NCBI RefSeq assembly: GCF_000015965.1
Contig: NC_009091.1
Location: forward strand, 744,001-808,000
Source of the DNA: Prochlorococcus marinus str. MIT 9301
GTDB lineage: Bacteria > Cyanobacteriota > Cyanobacteriia > PCC-6307 > Cyanobiaceae
Length of the DNA stretch: 64,000 nt
Direction: 5' to 3'
Positions 54,152-62,912 of this stretch are shown here, one piece after another. The translations under genes and the position numbers were made by a program. The notes under the pieces were generated by a model. The model saw only the letters and a program-made list of their open reading frames with translations, was not told the DNA's origin and did no database searches. Position 1 is the stretch's first letter; every line of letters begins with the position of its first letter.

Positions 54152-55135
54152 GTGGCTGGAACATTATTATTTAATGCTTTGAAAGAGGCAATTGATGAAG
54201 AAATGGCAAATGATGTAAATGTTTGCGTAATGGGGGAAGATGTTGGTCAATATGGAGGATCTTATAAGGTAACTAAGGATTTATATGAGAAATATGGAGA
54301 GTTAAGAGTCTTAGATACTCCAATTGCAGAGAATAGTTTTACGGGTATGGCTGTGGGTGCAGCAATGACTGGCTTAAGACCAATAGTAGAAGGAATGAAT
54401 ATGGGTTTTTTGCTTTTAGCTTTTAATCAGATATCAAATAATATGGGTATGCTTAGATATACAAGTGGCGGAAATTATAAAATACCAACAGTAGTTCGAG
54501 GCCCTGGAGGAGTTGGGCGTCAACTTGGTGCTGAGCATAGTCAAAGACTTGAAGCATATTTTCATGCGGTTCCTGGCATAAAAATCGTTGCATGTAGTAC
54601 ACCCACAAATGCCAAAGGTTTAATGAAAGCTGCTATAAGAGATGATAATCCGGTTCTATTTTTCGAACATGTTCTTCTATATAATTTGTCTGAAGAATTA
54701 CCTGAGGGTGATTATATTTGCGCTTTAGATCAGGCTGACGTTGTAAAAGCAGGTAAAGACATTACTTTATTAACTTATTCAAGAATGAGACATCACTGTC
54801 TTAAAGCTGTTGAAGAATTAGAAAAAAAAGGAATTGATGTTGAGTTAATAGATTTAATAAGTTTAAAACCATTTGATATGGAAACTATCTCAAAATCAAT
54901 AAGAAAAACAAATAAAGTAATTATTGTTGAAGAATGTATGAAGACTGGAGGTATTGGTGCAGAATTAATTGCCTTGATAACAGAAGAGTGTTTTGATGAT
55001 CTTGATGCCCGACCAATTAGATTATCAAGTCAGGATATTCCGACTCCGTATAATGGAAATCTTGAGAATTTGACAATAATCCAACCACATCAAATAGTTG
55101 AAAAAGTTGAAGATTTAATTAGTGGGAGTATATAA
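54152..55135 (+). CDS. pdhB: Pyruvate dehydrogenase E1 component beta subunit
   Basis: Transketolase-like beta subunit of E1, 327 residues. [35 protein letters not shown] and [16 protein letters not shown] are typical. Makes acetyl-CoA from pyruvate with E1-alpha, E2 and E3 encoded elsewhere. Starts at GTG. Three bases before secD. Confidence 0.94.
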   Translation: MAGTLLFNALKEAIDEEMANDVNVCVMGEDVGQYGGSYKVTKDLYEKYGELRVLDTPIAENSFTGMAVGAAMTGLRPIVEGMNMGFLLLAFNQISNNMGMLRYTSGGNYKIPTVVRGPGGVGRQLGAEHSQRLEAYFHAVPGIKIVACSTPTNAKGLMKAAIRDDNPVLFFEHVLLYNLSEELPEGDYICALDQADVVKAGKDITLLTYSRMRHHCLKAVEELEKKGIDVELIDLISLKPFDMETISKSIRKTNKVIIVEECMKTGGIGAELIALITEECFDDLDARPIRLSSQDIPTPYNGNLENLTIIQPHQIVEKVEDLISGSI

Positions 55136-55138
55136 GCA

Positions 55139-56602
55139 ATGAAAAAAAGGCAAGGCTGGCTTTTTTTTATTATATTTCTACTTACTTTATCTGTTTATCT
55201 ATTAATAAATTATCCTTTACAGTTGGGATTGGATCTACAAGGGGGTTCTCAACTTACACTACAAATTATTAAAGATGAAGGTAAGGTAACAACGGATGAA
55301 CTTGAGGCAGTTAATTCGGTTATAGATAAGCGCGTTAACAATTTAGGAGTTTCTGAGTCTAATTTGCAGACCCTCGGTGGAGATCAATTGATTTTAGAAT
55401 TGCCAGGTGAACAAAATCCATTAGTTGCTTCAAGAGTATTAGGTAAGACTGCTTTATTAGAATTTAGAACTCAAAAAGAAGGAACATCTACAGATTTAAA
55501 AATCCTGCAAGTACAGAGATTGAGTATTAAAGATTTAATGGAACAATATTCCTTTGCAAAAAATAGTCAAAATGAGGATAATTTCTTAAATGTTATTAAA
55601 GATGATCTTAAAAAGATAGAGCAAGAATTGAATTACTCATCTACTAGTAATGATTTATATGGGAAGTTAATTGAAATCAAAAAATATGTTGATAACGAAA
55701 TTACAAATTTATTTATTAAAACAGATTTATCAGGTAAGGATCTTATTAACGTAGGAAGGAGACAAGAACAAACAAATAGTAATTGGGAGGTTTTATTAAC
55801 TTTTAGTAATTCAGGAGGTGAAAAGTTTGCAGAAATTACAAAGTCAATTGCTGGTACTAATCAACTATTAGCTATCATTCTAGATGGTGAATCAATAAGT
55901 GAAGCCAGTGTTGGTATGCAGTTTGCTAGTACTGGGATTACAGGTGGATCAGCAACAATAAGCGGTAATTTTAGTGCTGAAAATGCTAGAGAATTAGAAG
56001 TTCAACTTAAAGGAGGCTCATTGCCATTGCCAATTGAAATAGTAGAAACTAACACAATAGGGGCTCTGTTGGGATCCAAAAATATTTTAAAAAGTCTTTA
56101 TGCAGCTATTAGTGGGTTAATTTTTGTTGGTATTTTTATGATTTTTAATTATAGAATTCTAGGTTTTGTTTCAGTTCTTTCTCTAGTACTTTATGGTTTC
56201 TTTAATTTAGCCATATATTCTCTAATTCCTGTAACTTTGACCTTGCCGGGAATATCTGGGCTTATACTAAGTATTGGTATGGCTGTTGATGCAAATATTC
56301 TAATATTTGAGAGGATTAGAGAAGAATTATATGAAGGCAATACTCTAACAAGATCTATTGATAGCGGTTTTCAGAGAGCTAATTCATCCATAGTTGATGG
56401 CCATATTACAACTCTTCTTAGTTGTTTTGTATTGTTTTTATTAGGAACAAATTTTGTTAAGGGTTTTGCAGCAACATTAGGTATTGGAGTCTTAATTAGC
56501 TTGTTTACCTCATTAAATTGTTCTAAGACTATTTTGCGATTTTTTACAACATATCAATCTTTAAGGCAAAAAAATCTCTATCTACCCAAGAATAATTTTT
56601 AA
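55139..56602 (+). CDS. secD: Protein translocase subunit SecD
   Basis: Membrane motor subunit that aids export through SecYEG, 487 residues. One N-terminal membrane helix, LGLDLQGGSQLTL motif, a large periplasmic P1 domain and five C-terminal helices with GLILSIGMAVDANILIFERIRE. Followed 27 bases later by secF. Confidence 0.96.
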   Translation: MKKRQGWLFFIIFLLTLSVYLLINYPLQLGLDLQGGSQLTLQIIKDEGKVTTDELEAVNSVIDKRVNNLGVSESNLQTLGGDQLILELPGEQNPLVASRVLGKTALLEFRTQKEGTSTDLKILQVQRLSIKDLMEQYSFAKNSQNEDNFLNVIKDDLKKIEQELNYSSTSNDLYGKLIEIKKYVDNEITNLFIKTDLSGKDLINVGRRQEQTNSNWEVLLTFSNSGGEKFAEITKSIAGTNQLLAIILDGESISEASVGMQFASTGITGGSATISGNFSAENARELEVQLKGGSLPLPIEIVETNTIGALLGSKNILKSLYAAISGLIFVGIFMIFNYRILGFVSVLSLVLYGFFNLAIYSLIPVTLTLPGISGLILSIGMAVDANILIFERIREELYEGNTLTRSIDSGFQRANSSIVDGHITTLLSCFVLFLLGTNFVKGFAATLGIGVLISLFTSLNCSKTILRFFTTYQSLRQKNLYLPKNNF

Positions 56603-56629
56603 AATTAATTTTTTTGTTTCTAATTTCCT

Positions 56630-57544
56630 ATGAAATACAATCTTCAACTAATAAAGAATAAAAGAAAGATAATTAGTTTTTCAACTTTTCTTATTTTGTT
56701 AAGTCTTTTAGGAATTTTATATTCAACTTTTAATACTTCTTATAAGAAACCTATAAATTTAGGGATGGATTTTGTTGGAGGAAATGAACTAAGAATTGAA
56801 AGAGTTTGTGAAGAAGAATGTTCTAATCTTTCCCCTGATTCAGTTTTAGAAAATTTAAGAGATATCTCTAGTAATAAAAACTTTATAAATAATATTAAAT
56901 TACAATTCCAAAATAATAATAAATTAATTTCTATTAGAACACCTTATTTGAGTATCGAAGAATCAAATAATCTAATTACTAATCTTGATAATATTATTGG
57001 ACCTCTAAATTATGAGAGTAAAGATTCAAGATTAATAGGCCCAAAGCTTGGGAAAAGATTACTAACCAATTGTGTTACTTCATTGTTGGTTTCTTTATTT
57101 GCAATATCTTTATATATAACTATTAGGTTTGATAAAAAATATGCATTATTTGCATTATTAGCTTTATTCCATGATTTATTAATTGTTTTCGGTATATTTT
57201 CCTGGTTGGGAATTATATTATCTGTCGAGGTAAATAGTTTATTTGCGGTGTCCTTATTAACTATTGCTGGTTATTCTGTAAATGATACTGTTGTTATTTT
57301 TGATAGAATTCGTGAGAATTTAAAATCAAAGGAAGAAGGCTATAACGAAACTATTCAATTATCAGTAAACGAATCATTTAGGAGAACAACTTTTACCAGT
57401 ATTACAACCCTTATCCCTTTATTAAGCATAATTTTGTTTGGATCTTACTCGCTATTTTGGTTTTCCTTGGCCTTATCATTAGGAATTATTGTTGGAAGTT
57501 ATTCAAGTATTTTATTGGCTCCATCTTTGTTGCTTAAAGATTGA
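56630..57544 (+). CDS. secF: Protein translocase subunit SecF
   Basis: Partner of SecD, 304 residues, six membrane helices. NLGMDFVGGNELRIE and GYSVNDTVVIFDRIREN are diagnostic. Located directly after secD in the same direction. Confidence 0.96.
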   Translation: MKYNLQLIKNKRKIISFSTFLILLSLLGILYSTFNTSYKKPINLGMDFVGGNELRIERVCEEECSNLSPDSVLENLRDISSNKNFINNIKLQFQNNNKLISIRTPYLSIEESNNLITNLDNIIGPLNYESKDSRLIGPKLGKRLLTNCVTSLLVSLFAISLYITIRFDKKYALFALLALFHDLLIVFGIFSWLGIILSVEVNSLFAVSLLTIAGYSVNDTVVIFDRIRENLKSKEEGYNETIQLSVNESFRRTTFTSITTLIPLLSIILFGSYSLFWFSLALSLGIIVGSYSSILLAPSLLLKD

Positions 57545-57562
57545 GCTTAAGCTTCTCGTTTT

Positions 57563-57745
57563 ATGAAATTAAATTACTATTTGATAATTTTATTTTCTTT
57601 AGTTTTAATAGATCTTTCTACTGAGCTAAGAATATTATTTGATCATTTTACTTTTAGTTCTCTATATTTTGCTATTGGTAAACATCCCTTAGCTATCTTT
57701 ATACTTTTTTCATACCCATATTTATATAAAAAATTAATTAAGTAG
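57563..57745 (+). CDS. Small two-helix membrane protein
   Basis: A 60-residue protein with a first helix (LIILFSLVLIDLS) and a probable second (FAIGKHPLAIFILFSYPYL). Eighteen bases after secF on the same strand. No family recognised; its stop is 3 bases from the convergent AI-2E gene. Confidence 0.6.
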   Translation: MKLNYYLIILFSLVLIDLSTELRILFDHFTFSSLYFAIGKHPLAIFILFSYPYLYKKLIK

Positions 57746-57748
57746 TTT

Positions 57749-58792
57749 TTAAATATCTTTAAATGATTCTTTGATTAAAACCTGTATTACTACTGCTAAT
57801 GGAAGAGAAAGTATTAAGCCTAATGGACCAAAAATGAAGGTAAATCCAAATTGTGATATTAATGTCAAACCAGGAAGTAGGTTTGCTTTTTTCTTCATTA
57901 TAGATGGCATTATGATATAGCTTTCAATATTTTGAATGATTACATATGATCCTAAAACTGCCAGTGGTTTCCAAAAATTATCTAGTAGTGCAATTGAGAT
58001 TGGAAATATACCACTAATAACTGGACCTATATTCGGAATTATATTAAGAACCATTGCTATTAAAGCATTCGAGACAACGTATTTGACATCTAATATAGAT
58101 AAAACTATTAATGATAATAAACCTACTGATAATGAGCTTATAACCATAGAAAAGGTCCAATTTGCTAATGCAATATTGCATTTTTCCAGAATATTTCTAA
58201 ATTTATTACGGTAATTTTTTGGTATTAATAGAAGTATATTTTCTTTATATTGTTTTGGTTCAATAGAAATCATCAAACTCACTGCTAATACGAATATTAA
58301 TCTCAAAAGACCTGAACCTAGATTCCCCGCAATATTAATTAAATTCTTAAAACTTTCTTGAATAGCTTTTGCAATAGTTGAGACATCTGGAATGGTAACT
58401 ACATTATTAATTAGACTGAATATGTCTATAACATTTTCTGATTGTTCGCCATAAAATAAGCTATTAAATTTGTTCAGATTTGTATTGATCAATGTATTTA
58501 TTTTTGATAAACCATTTGGAATTTCAACTAGTATTTCATTGAATTCTTTTATAAACGGAGGTAATACAATAATAAAAATAGTAAATATTATTACTGATAT
58601 GGCGGCTAAGACAAGAAACAATGAAATCGATCGAGGAATTTTCAAACCTTTTTGGATTTGATTAGATAAATTACATACAATATTTGAAATTACTAAAGCA
58701 CAAATTATTAGTAGGAGAAAATCCTTTAGCGTCCATACTATTAATAAAGTGATTAATATTACTACTAACTTGAAATATGATAAACTATTCAA
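57749..58792 (-). CDS. AI-2E family transporter-like membrane protein
   Basis: A 347-residue protein with about eight membrane segments of the UPF0118/AI-2E family (IIPNIGPVISGIFPISIALL, GFTFIFGPLGLILSLPLAVV). Members export a variety of substrates including signalling molecules, or act as Na+/H+ antiporters; the role here is unknown. Thirteen bases after psb28 on the same strand. Confidence 0.88.
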   Translation of the reverse strand: MNSLSYFKLVVILITLLIVWTLKDFLLLIICALVISNIVCNLSNQIQKGLKIPRSISLFLVLAAISVIIFTIFIIVLPPFIKEFNEILVEIPNGLSKINTLINTNLNKFNSLFYGEQSENVIDIFSLINNVVTIPDVSTIAKAIQESFKNLINIAGNLGSGLLRLIFVLAVSLMISIEPKQYKENILLLIPKNYRNKFRNILEKCNIALANWTFSMVISSLSVGLLSLIVLSILDVKYVVSNALIAMVLNIIPNIGPVISGIFPISIALLDNFWKPLAVLGSYVIIQNIESYIIMPSIMKKKANLLPGLTLISQFGFTFIFGPLGLILSLPLAVVIQVLIKESFKDI

Positions 58793-58805
58793 TTTTCATG
58801 ATTTT

Positions 58806-59159
58806 CTACTTCTTTTCAGAATATCCTAATCCATTTGATTTGGCATAACTATTTGCAAATCTCATAAATCTGTCAAAGTCTGGTGTGTTCTTCCAAATAT
58901 AAACCGCTTCTAAAAATATTGGTTCTCCATCAACAAACTTTACTTTAACTTCTCTAGTTAATATTTCACCTTCGGAATCTATCATCCGCATACCTGTGAT
59001 TTCACCGTCTGTAATTGAAGATAATGCCTGAGGTTTTTCAAACAAAAATAATGCTTGACCGGTGGTACCATCTTTACTCCTAGTTAGTCTTATTTCAGGC
59101 ACTACTGGTTCATCAGTTCCCTCATAAAATTGTATTTTTGCAGTTTTATTTGTCGTCAT
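58806..59159 (-). CDS. psb28: Photosystem II assembly protein Psb28
   Basis: A 117-residue, thylakoid-associated protein bound to the CP47/early PSII complex. [21 protein letters not shown] and [15 protein letters not shown] are diagnostic. Followed by the AI-2E-family gene. Confidence 0.96.
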   Translation of the reverse strand: MTTNKTAKIQFYEGTDEPVVPEIRLTRSKDGTTGQALFLFEKPQALSSITDGEITGMRMIDSEGEILTREVKVKFVDGEPIFLEAVYIWKNTPDFDRFMRFANSYAKSNGLGYSEKK

Positions 59160-59219
59160 AATATTTGGTCAATAATTTTTTATATTAGGAAATATTTTTC
59201 ATATTCGTTTGTAGTTATT

Positions 59220-60260
59220 TTATAAAACATTATTTATTAACTCTAGGATACTTTTATCATATTTTTTATCAGTTAAATCTATTATCTCTATATTAGTTTT
59301 GCCAACCTTTTCATATTCATAACACTTATCGTAATAATCTAAAACTGATTTGCAAACTAAGTCCCATTTCTCATTATGAATTGATTCAAGAGCTATTTTT
59401 GTTCTTTGCGGTCCTAGTCTTTTTTTTATCCTTAGTACTGATTCTTGGAGTTCCTCTTTTTTAAATACACTATAAGTATCTATTAACTCATCTAACCTGT
59501 TAGATTCACTCCTTATAATTTCAATCCTCCTAGAGTTTTTCATCTGATTGAAGAATTCATGAGGAATTTTACATTTACCTATATTTGCACTTTCAGCTTC
59601 TACAAAAATATTATTAGAAAATTTAAAAGAATTTAATTTTTCTGCAATTATATTTTCAAATTGTTCATTTGAAGGTTGTTTTTTCATTCCTAAACCTCCA
59701 AATGTACTTCCTCTATGACAAGCAAATCCTTCAAGATCAATAGTTTGATATTTATATTTATCAAGTAATGATAATAATCTTGTCTTCCCTGTTCCTGTTT
59801 TCCCGCCAATAACTACTAAATTCAACTTATTTGAAAAACTATCTAATACCCATCTTCTATATATTTTGTATCCGCCATTAAGTGTAACTATATTTAATTT
59901 AAATTTATCTAATAACCATCCAATACTTTGTGAACGCATTCCTCCTCTAGAGCAATATATCCTGATAAATAATTCATTATTTTTATTAGGAATAGTAGTA
60001 TGAGACTCAATACTCTTGAATAAATTATCAAGAAGTAATTCCATTTTATTTTCAAAAAATTTTAATCCCTCTATGACTGCTTTTCTTCTACCTTCTTTTT
60101 TGTAAATTGTACCAATTATAGATCTCTCATCATCATCAAATAGAGGAATATTAATAGAATTAGGCATGTGTCCTTTATAATATTCACTCGGGCTCCTAAC
60201 ATCTATAAGTGGTCCTTTAAAACATCTAAATTTCTCTAGTTCTTTTCTTTTGAAATACAT
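59220..60260 (-). CDS. mnmH: tRNA 2-selenouridine synthase MnmH
   Basis: Two domains in 346 residues: an N-terminal rhodanese (IDVRSPSEYYKGHMPNS, active-site Cys in YCSRGGMRSQS) and a C-terminal P-loop domain (GGKTGTGKTRLLSLL) with the family motif CHRGSTFGGLG. Converts 2-thiouridine at the wobble position of certain tRNAs to selenouridine (family knowledge). Confidence 0.93.
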   Translation of the reverse strand: MYFKRKELEKFRCFKGPLIDVRSPSEYYKGHMPNSINIPLFDDDERSIIGTIYKKEGRRKAVIEGLKFFENKMELLLDNLFKSIESHTTIPNKNNELFIRIYCSRGGMRSQSIGWLLDKFKLNIVTLNGGYKIYRRWVLDSFSNKLNLVVIGGKTGTGKTRLLSLLDKYKYQTIDLEGFACHRGSTFGGLGMKKQPSNEQFENIIAEKLNSFKFSNNIFVEAESANIGKCKIPHEFFNQMKNSRRIEIIRSESNRLDELIDTYSVFKKEELQESVLRIKKRLGPQRTKIALESIHNEKWDLVCKSVLDYYDKCYEYEKVGKTNIEIIDLTDKKYDKSILELINNVL

Positions 60261-60296
60261 GGATAGTTTTTATTTTTTTAGATTGAATTTTTTAAA

Positions 60297-61016
60297 ATGA
60301 ATAACAAAGAACAGGATAACTATAGTAATGCTACATTAGAACTTATAAAAAAATTTGTAGATTCCAATCAAAGAAAAAGAATAAATTCATTAACTCAAAT
60401 AGAATCTGAAGTCGAAAATATTTTTAATCTTGGCCCATCACTGTTTGATATGTTTGATAGAGAAGGAGATGACTGGGCTGCTGGTTGGATATTGCAAGTT
60501 TTAAAAAAATTTAAGCCAGAATTCTTTGAAAACTCTAAATTCAATAATTGGTTTAATACATATTCAGATATTGATATTAATTATGAAGATTTGCAATTGA
60601 TGTTAGTTGAGCAAAAATTTGAAGATGCAGATAGATTAACAAGTTCCTACTTACGAAAATTAGCAGGAAAATTAGCTGAAAAACGTGGATATGTTTTCTA
60701 CAGTGAAGTTAAAAATATGTCAGGAAAAGATCTAGAAACAATGGATAGATTATGGACTATTTATTCTACTGGTAGATTTGGATTTTCAATTCAAGCAAAG
60801 ATATTAAAATCAGTAGGGAAAAAATATGAATTAATGTGGCCGAAAATAGGTTGGAAAAAAGAGGGCTTATGGACTAGATATCCTGGATCTTTTTGCTGGT
60901 CATTGGATGCGCCTGATGGACATATGCCCTTAATAAATCAACTAAGAGGAGTAAGACTTATGGACTCCATCCTACGGCATCCTGCTATTTCAAAGAGACA
61001 CAATAATATTCTTTAA
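60297..61016 (+). CDS. GUN4-domain protein
   Basis: Tetrapyrrole-binding regulator of Mg-chelatase, 239 residues. The C-terminal GUN4 core (about 85-235) has LMLVEQKFEDADRLTS, the RLWTIYSTGRFGFSIQAKI segment and the LMWPKIGWKKEGLWTRYPG region. The N-terminal part is helical, as in cyanobacterial GUN4. Links chlorophyll synthesis to light. Confidence 0.93.
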   Translation: MNNKEQDNYSNATLELIKKFVDSNQRKRINSLTQIESEVENIFNLGPSLFDMFDREGDDWAAGWILQVLKKFKPEFFENSKFNNWFNTYSDIDINYEDLQLMLVEQKFEDADRLTSSYLRKLAGKLAEKRGYVFYSEVKNMSGKDLETMDRLWTIYSTGRFGFSIQAKILKSVGKKYELMWPKIGWKKEGLWTRYPGSFCWSLDAPDGHMPLINQLRGVRLMDSILRHPAISKRHNNIL

Positions 61017-61064
61017 ATTTAGGTATTTAATAAGTTAAAATTAAGACAGTGTAAAAATATTATT

Positions 61065-61499
61065 ATGTCCTTATTCCGGGGCAAAAATATTTTAAAAAGA
61101 TTTTTTAAAAGACCAAAAATTAACTGGTCAAACTACGAATTCGAATCATCATTACAGTTAAATGAATTTGTCGATCAATTATTAGAACCTATTAAAAATT
61201 CTCAATCAAGCTATCTTATAAAACTTGGTTTACATGAAGCTCTAGTTAACGCTGTAAAACATGGAAATAAATTAGATCCTAAAAAAAATATTAGAGTAAG
61301 AAGAATAATTACTCCTAATTGGTGTGTTTGGCAAATTCAAGATCAAGGGAATGGTATAGAAATAAAAAAAAGAGACTACAAATTACCCAAAAAAATAACT
61401 AGTGTAAACGGCCGTGGCCTATACATTATTAATGAATGTTTTGATGATATTAGATGGAGTAGTAAAGGTAATAGGCTTCAGTTGGCTTTAAAAAGGTGA
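61065..61499 (+). CDS. RsbW-like histidine-kinase-fold anti-sigma factor kinase
   Basis: A HATPase_c protein of 144 residues. N-box LHEALVNAVKHGN, G1 box QDQGNGI and G2 box GRGLYIINE are present. Such proteins phosphorylate STAS antagonists and bind sigma factors; a STAS gene lies at 36727-37089. Overlaps the next convergent gene by 22 bases. Confidence 0.85.
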   Translation: MSLFRGKNILKRFFKRPKINWSNYEFESSLQLNEFVDQLLEPIKNSQSSYLIKLGLHEALVNAVKHGNKLDPKKNIRVRRIITPNWCVWQIQDQGNGIEIKKRDYKLPKKITSVNGRGLYIINECFDDIRWSSKGNRLQLALKR

Positions 61500-61741
61500 T
61501 TCTTACTAGGGCAAGGTTGATCCACGTTTATTTCTTTTAACCAATTAATACTTTCTTCTATATACTCAATAGTTTCCTTGTCATTGCAAGATATAATTAA
61601 ATGGCATAATCCAGCCGAAATTAGTTCTGCAGCTCTTTTATATTTATTTCCTTTATCTTTATGCCATTTAGAATGATCAATCTTTAATTTGTCATTAAGA
61701 CTTTGAACAAGTTGAATAGTATCTTTATCCCAATAAGTCAT
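61478..61741 (-). CDS. Small conserved helical protein
   Basis: An 87-residue soluble protein with KYKRAAELISAGLCHLII and a C-terminal helix (TIEYIEESINWLKEI). Probable DUF6439-type cyanobacterial family; function unknown. Its start lies 13 bases after the upstream methyltransferase stop. Confidence 0.65.
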   Translation of the reverse strand: MTYWDKDTIQLVQSLNDKLKIDHSKWHKDKGNKYKRAAELISAGLCHLIISCNDKETIEYIEESINWLKEINVDQPCPSKNHLFKAN

Positions 61742-61754
61742 AGAAGTTTTTTTT

Positions 61755-62810
61755 TTACTTTACAGCAGACCATATTTTGGTCATAAAAAAGGAATTTGAT
61801 TTTACATCTTTAAACCCCACATCCTCAATTTTAGAATCTATATCCTCTTTTATGTAATCACAATAAAAAGGCTCATGAAAAGATTTATAGAAGCTTTCCA
61901 TTACGGATGTAAAGTCAGGTGAATCACTTATTTGAATTGAATCAGCTAATACTAATATTCCGCCGGGTTCAAGAACTCTAAAAAATTCATTTAATACTTT
62001 AGCTCTAATTGTTCTGGGTAATTCATGAAATAGGTAAACACAAGAAATGCATTGAAAACTTTCATTTTCAAAAGGTAATTCCTCAGCATTACCTTTTATC
62101 AACTGAATTAAATCTCCATCCAAATCTGAAATATATCTACTTGCTTCTTTTAAGTATGAATCAGATAAATCAATGCCTGTAATTTTTTCTTTAGGAAATG
62201 CTGCTCTTAATTGTTTTAATGTTCTTCCTGATCCTGTAGCCACATCAAGTATTTTTATAGAACTTTTTTTTCTATCTCTAAAAATTTCAAGTCCTTCTTT
62301 TATTGGCTTAATTATTCTTCTCCTCATTGAGTCGGCACTACCATTGAAAAGTATCTCAACTTGCAGGTCATAAATGCTAGCTGAAAAATCTGATAAATAA
62401 CCATCTGTTTGATGATGAAAATTTCTCAAGTAATATTGAGGATAATTATCTTTATCAATTGATTTTGGAAGATCATCAAAGTTTTGTTTTCTGCGTCTAT
62501 CCCATGTATTAGGCATATCAAGCCAAATTTTAGGATATTGAGTTAGATATCTAAGCCATGGTTCGTCAAACAATAATTTTTTTGGATATATATTTTTTTC
62601 TGCATCATTCCAATCTTCCTCTCTTAATAAATCCATTGAATTTTGGATTTGCATAAGAAGATCTCTGTCTATATTAAAATTTTCAAGTTTAGAATCGGGA
62701 AGAATAAAGTTCATTAATCTTGAACTAATCTGCTTGTGAGCGAAACCTGCAATGCTTTTACTTTGTTGTAGCGTTTTATATGCAATTTTTGAAATTGATT
62801 CCCTAGCCAT
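61755..62810 (-). CDS. SAM-dependent methyltransferase
   Basis: Class I methyltransferase, 351 residues. SAM-binding ILDVATGSGRTLKQLRAAFP, the acidic end of strand 2 GIDLSDSYLKEA and LFHELPRTIRAKVLNEFFRV resemble UbiE/COQ5-like enzymes. The N-terminal 190 residues are an extra domain. ATG at 62810 is preferred over a longer frame whose first 14 residues are unlike a normal start. Substrate unknown. Confidence 0.85.
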   Translation of the reverse strand: MARESISKIAYKTLQQSKSIAGFAHKQISSRLMNFILPDSKLENFNIDRDLLMQIQNSMDLLREEDWNDAEKNIYPKKLLFDEPWLRYLTQYPKIWLDMPNTWDRRRKQNFDDLPKSIDKDNYPQYYLRNFHHQTDGYLSDFSASIYDLQVEILFNGSADSMRRRIIKPIKEGLEIFRDRKKSSIKILDVATGSGRTLKQLRAAFPKEKITGIDLSDSYLKEASRYISDLDGDLIQLIKGNAEELPFENESFQCISCVYLFHELPRTIRAKVLNEFFRVLEPGGILVLADSIQISDSPDFTSVMESFYKSFHEPFYCDYIKEDIDSKIEDVGFKDVKSNSFFMTKIWSAVK

Positions 62811-62838
62811 TTTTCGATTTATATATGTATATTCCAAC

Positions 62839-62887
62839 AAAAAAAAAATCAATTTGAGAATATTTTGTGATATTTCTCAAATTGATT
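62839..62887 (-). terminator. Intrinsic terminator of glnA
   Basis: Perfect 14-bp stem: AATCAATTTGAGAA (62847-62860) and TTCTCAAATTGATT (62874-62887), loop of 13 bases. On the minus strand it is followed directly by a run of ten T (62839-62848, two of them in the stem). This is a textbook rho-independent terminator after glnA. Confidence 0.9.
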
Positions 62888-62912
62888 AATTTAAAATATT
62901 GTTTTCTTTTAT

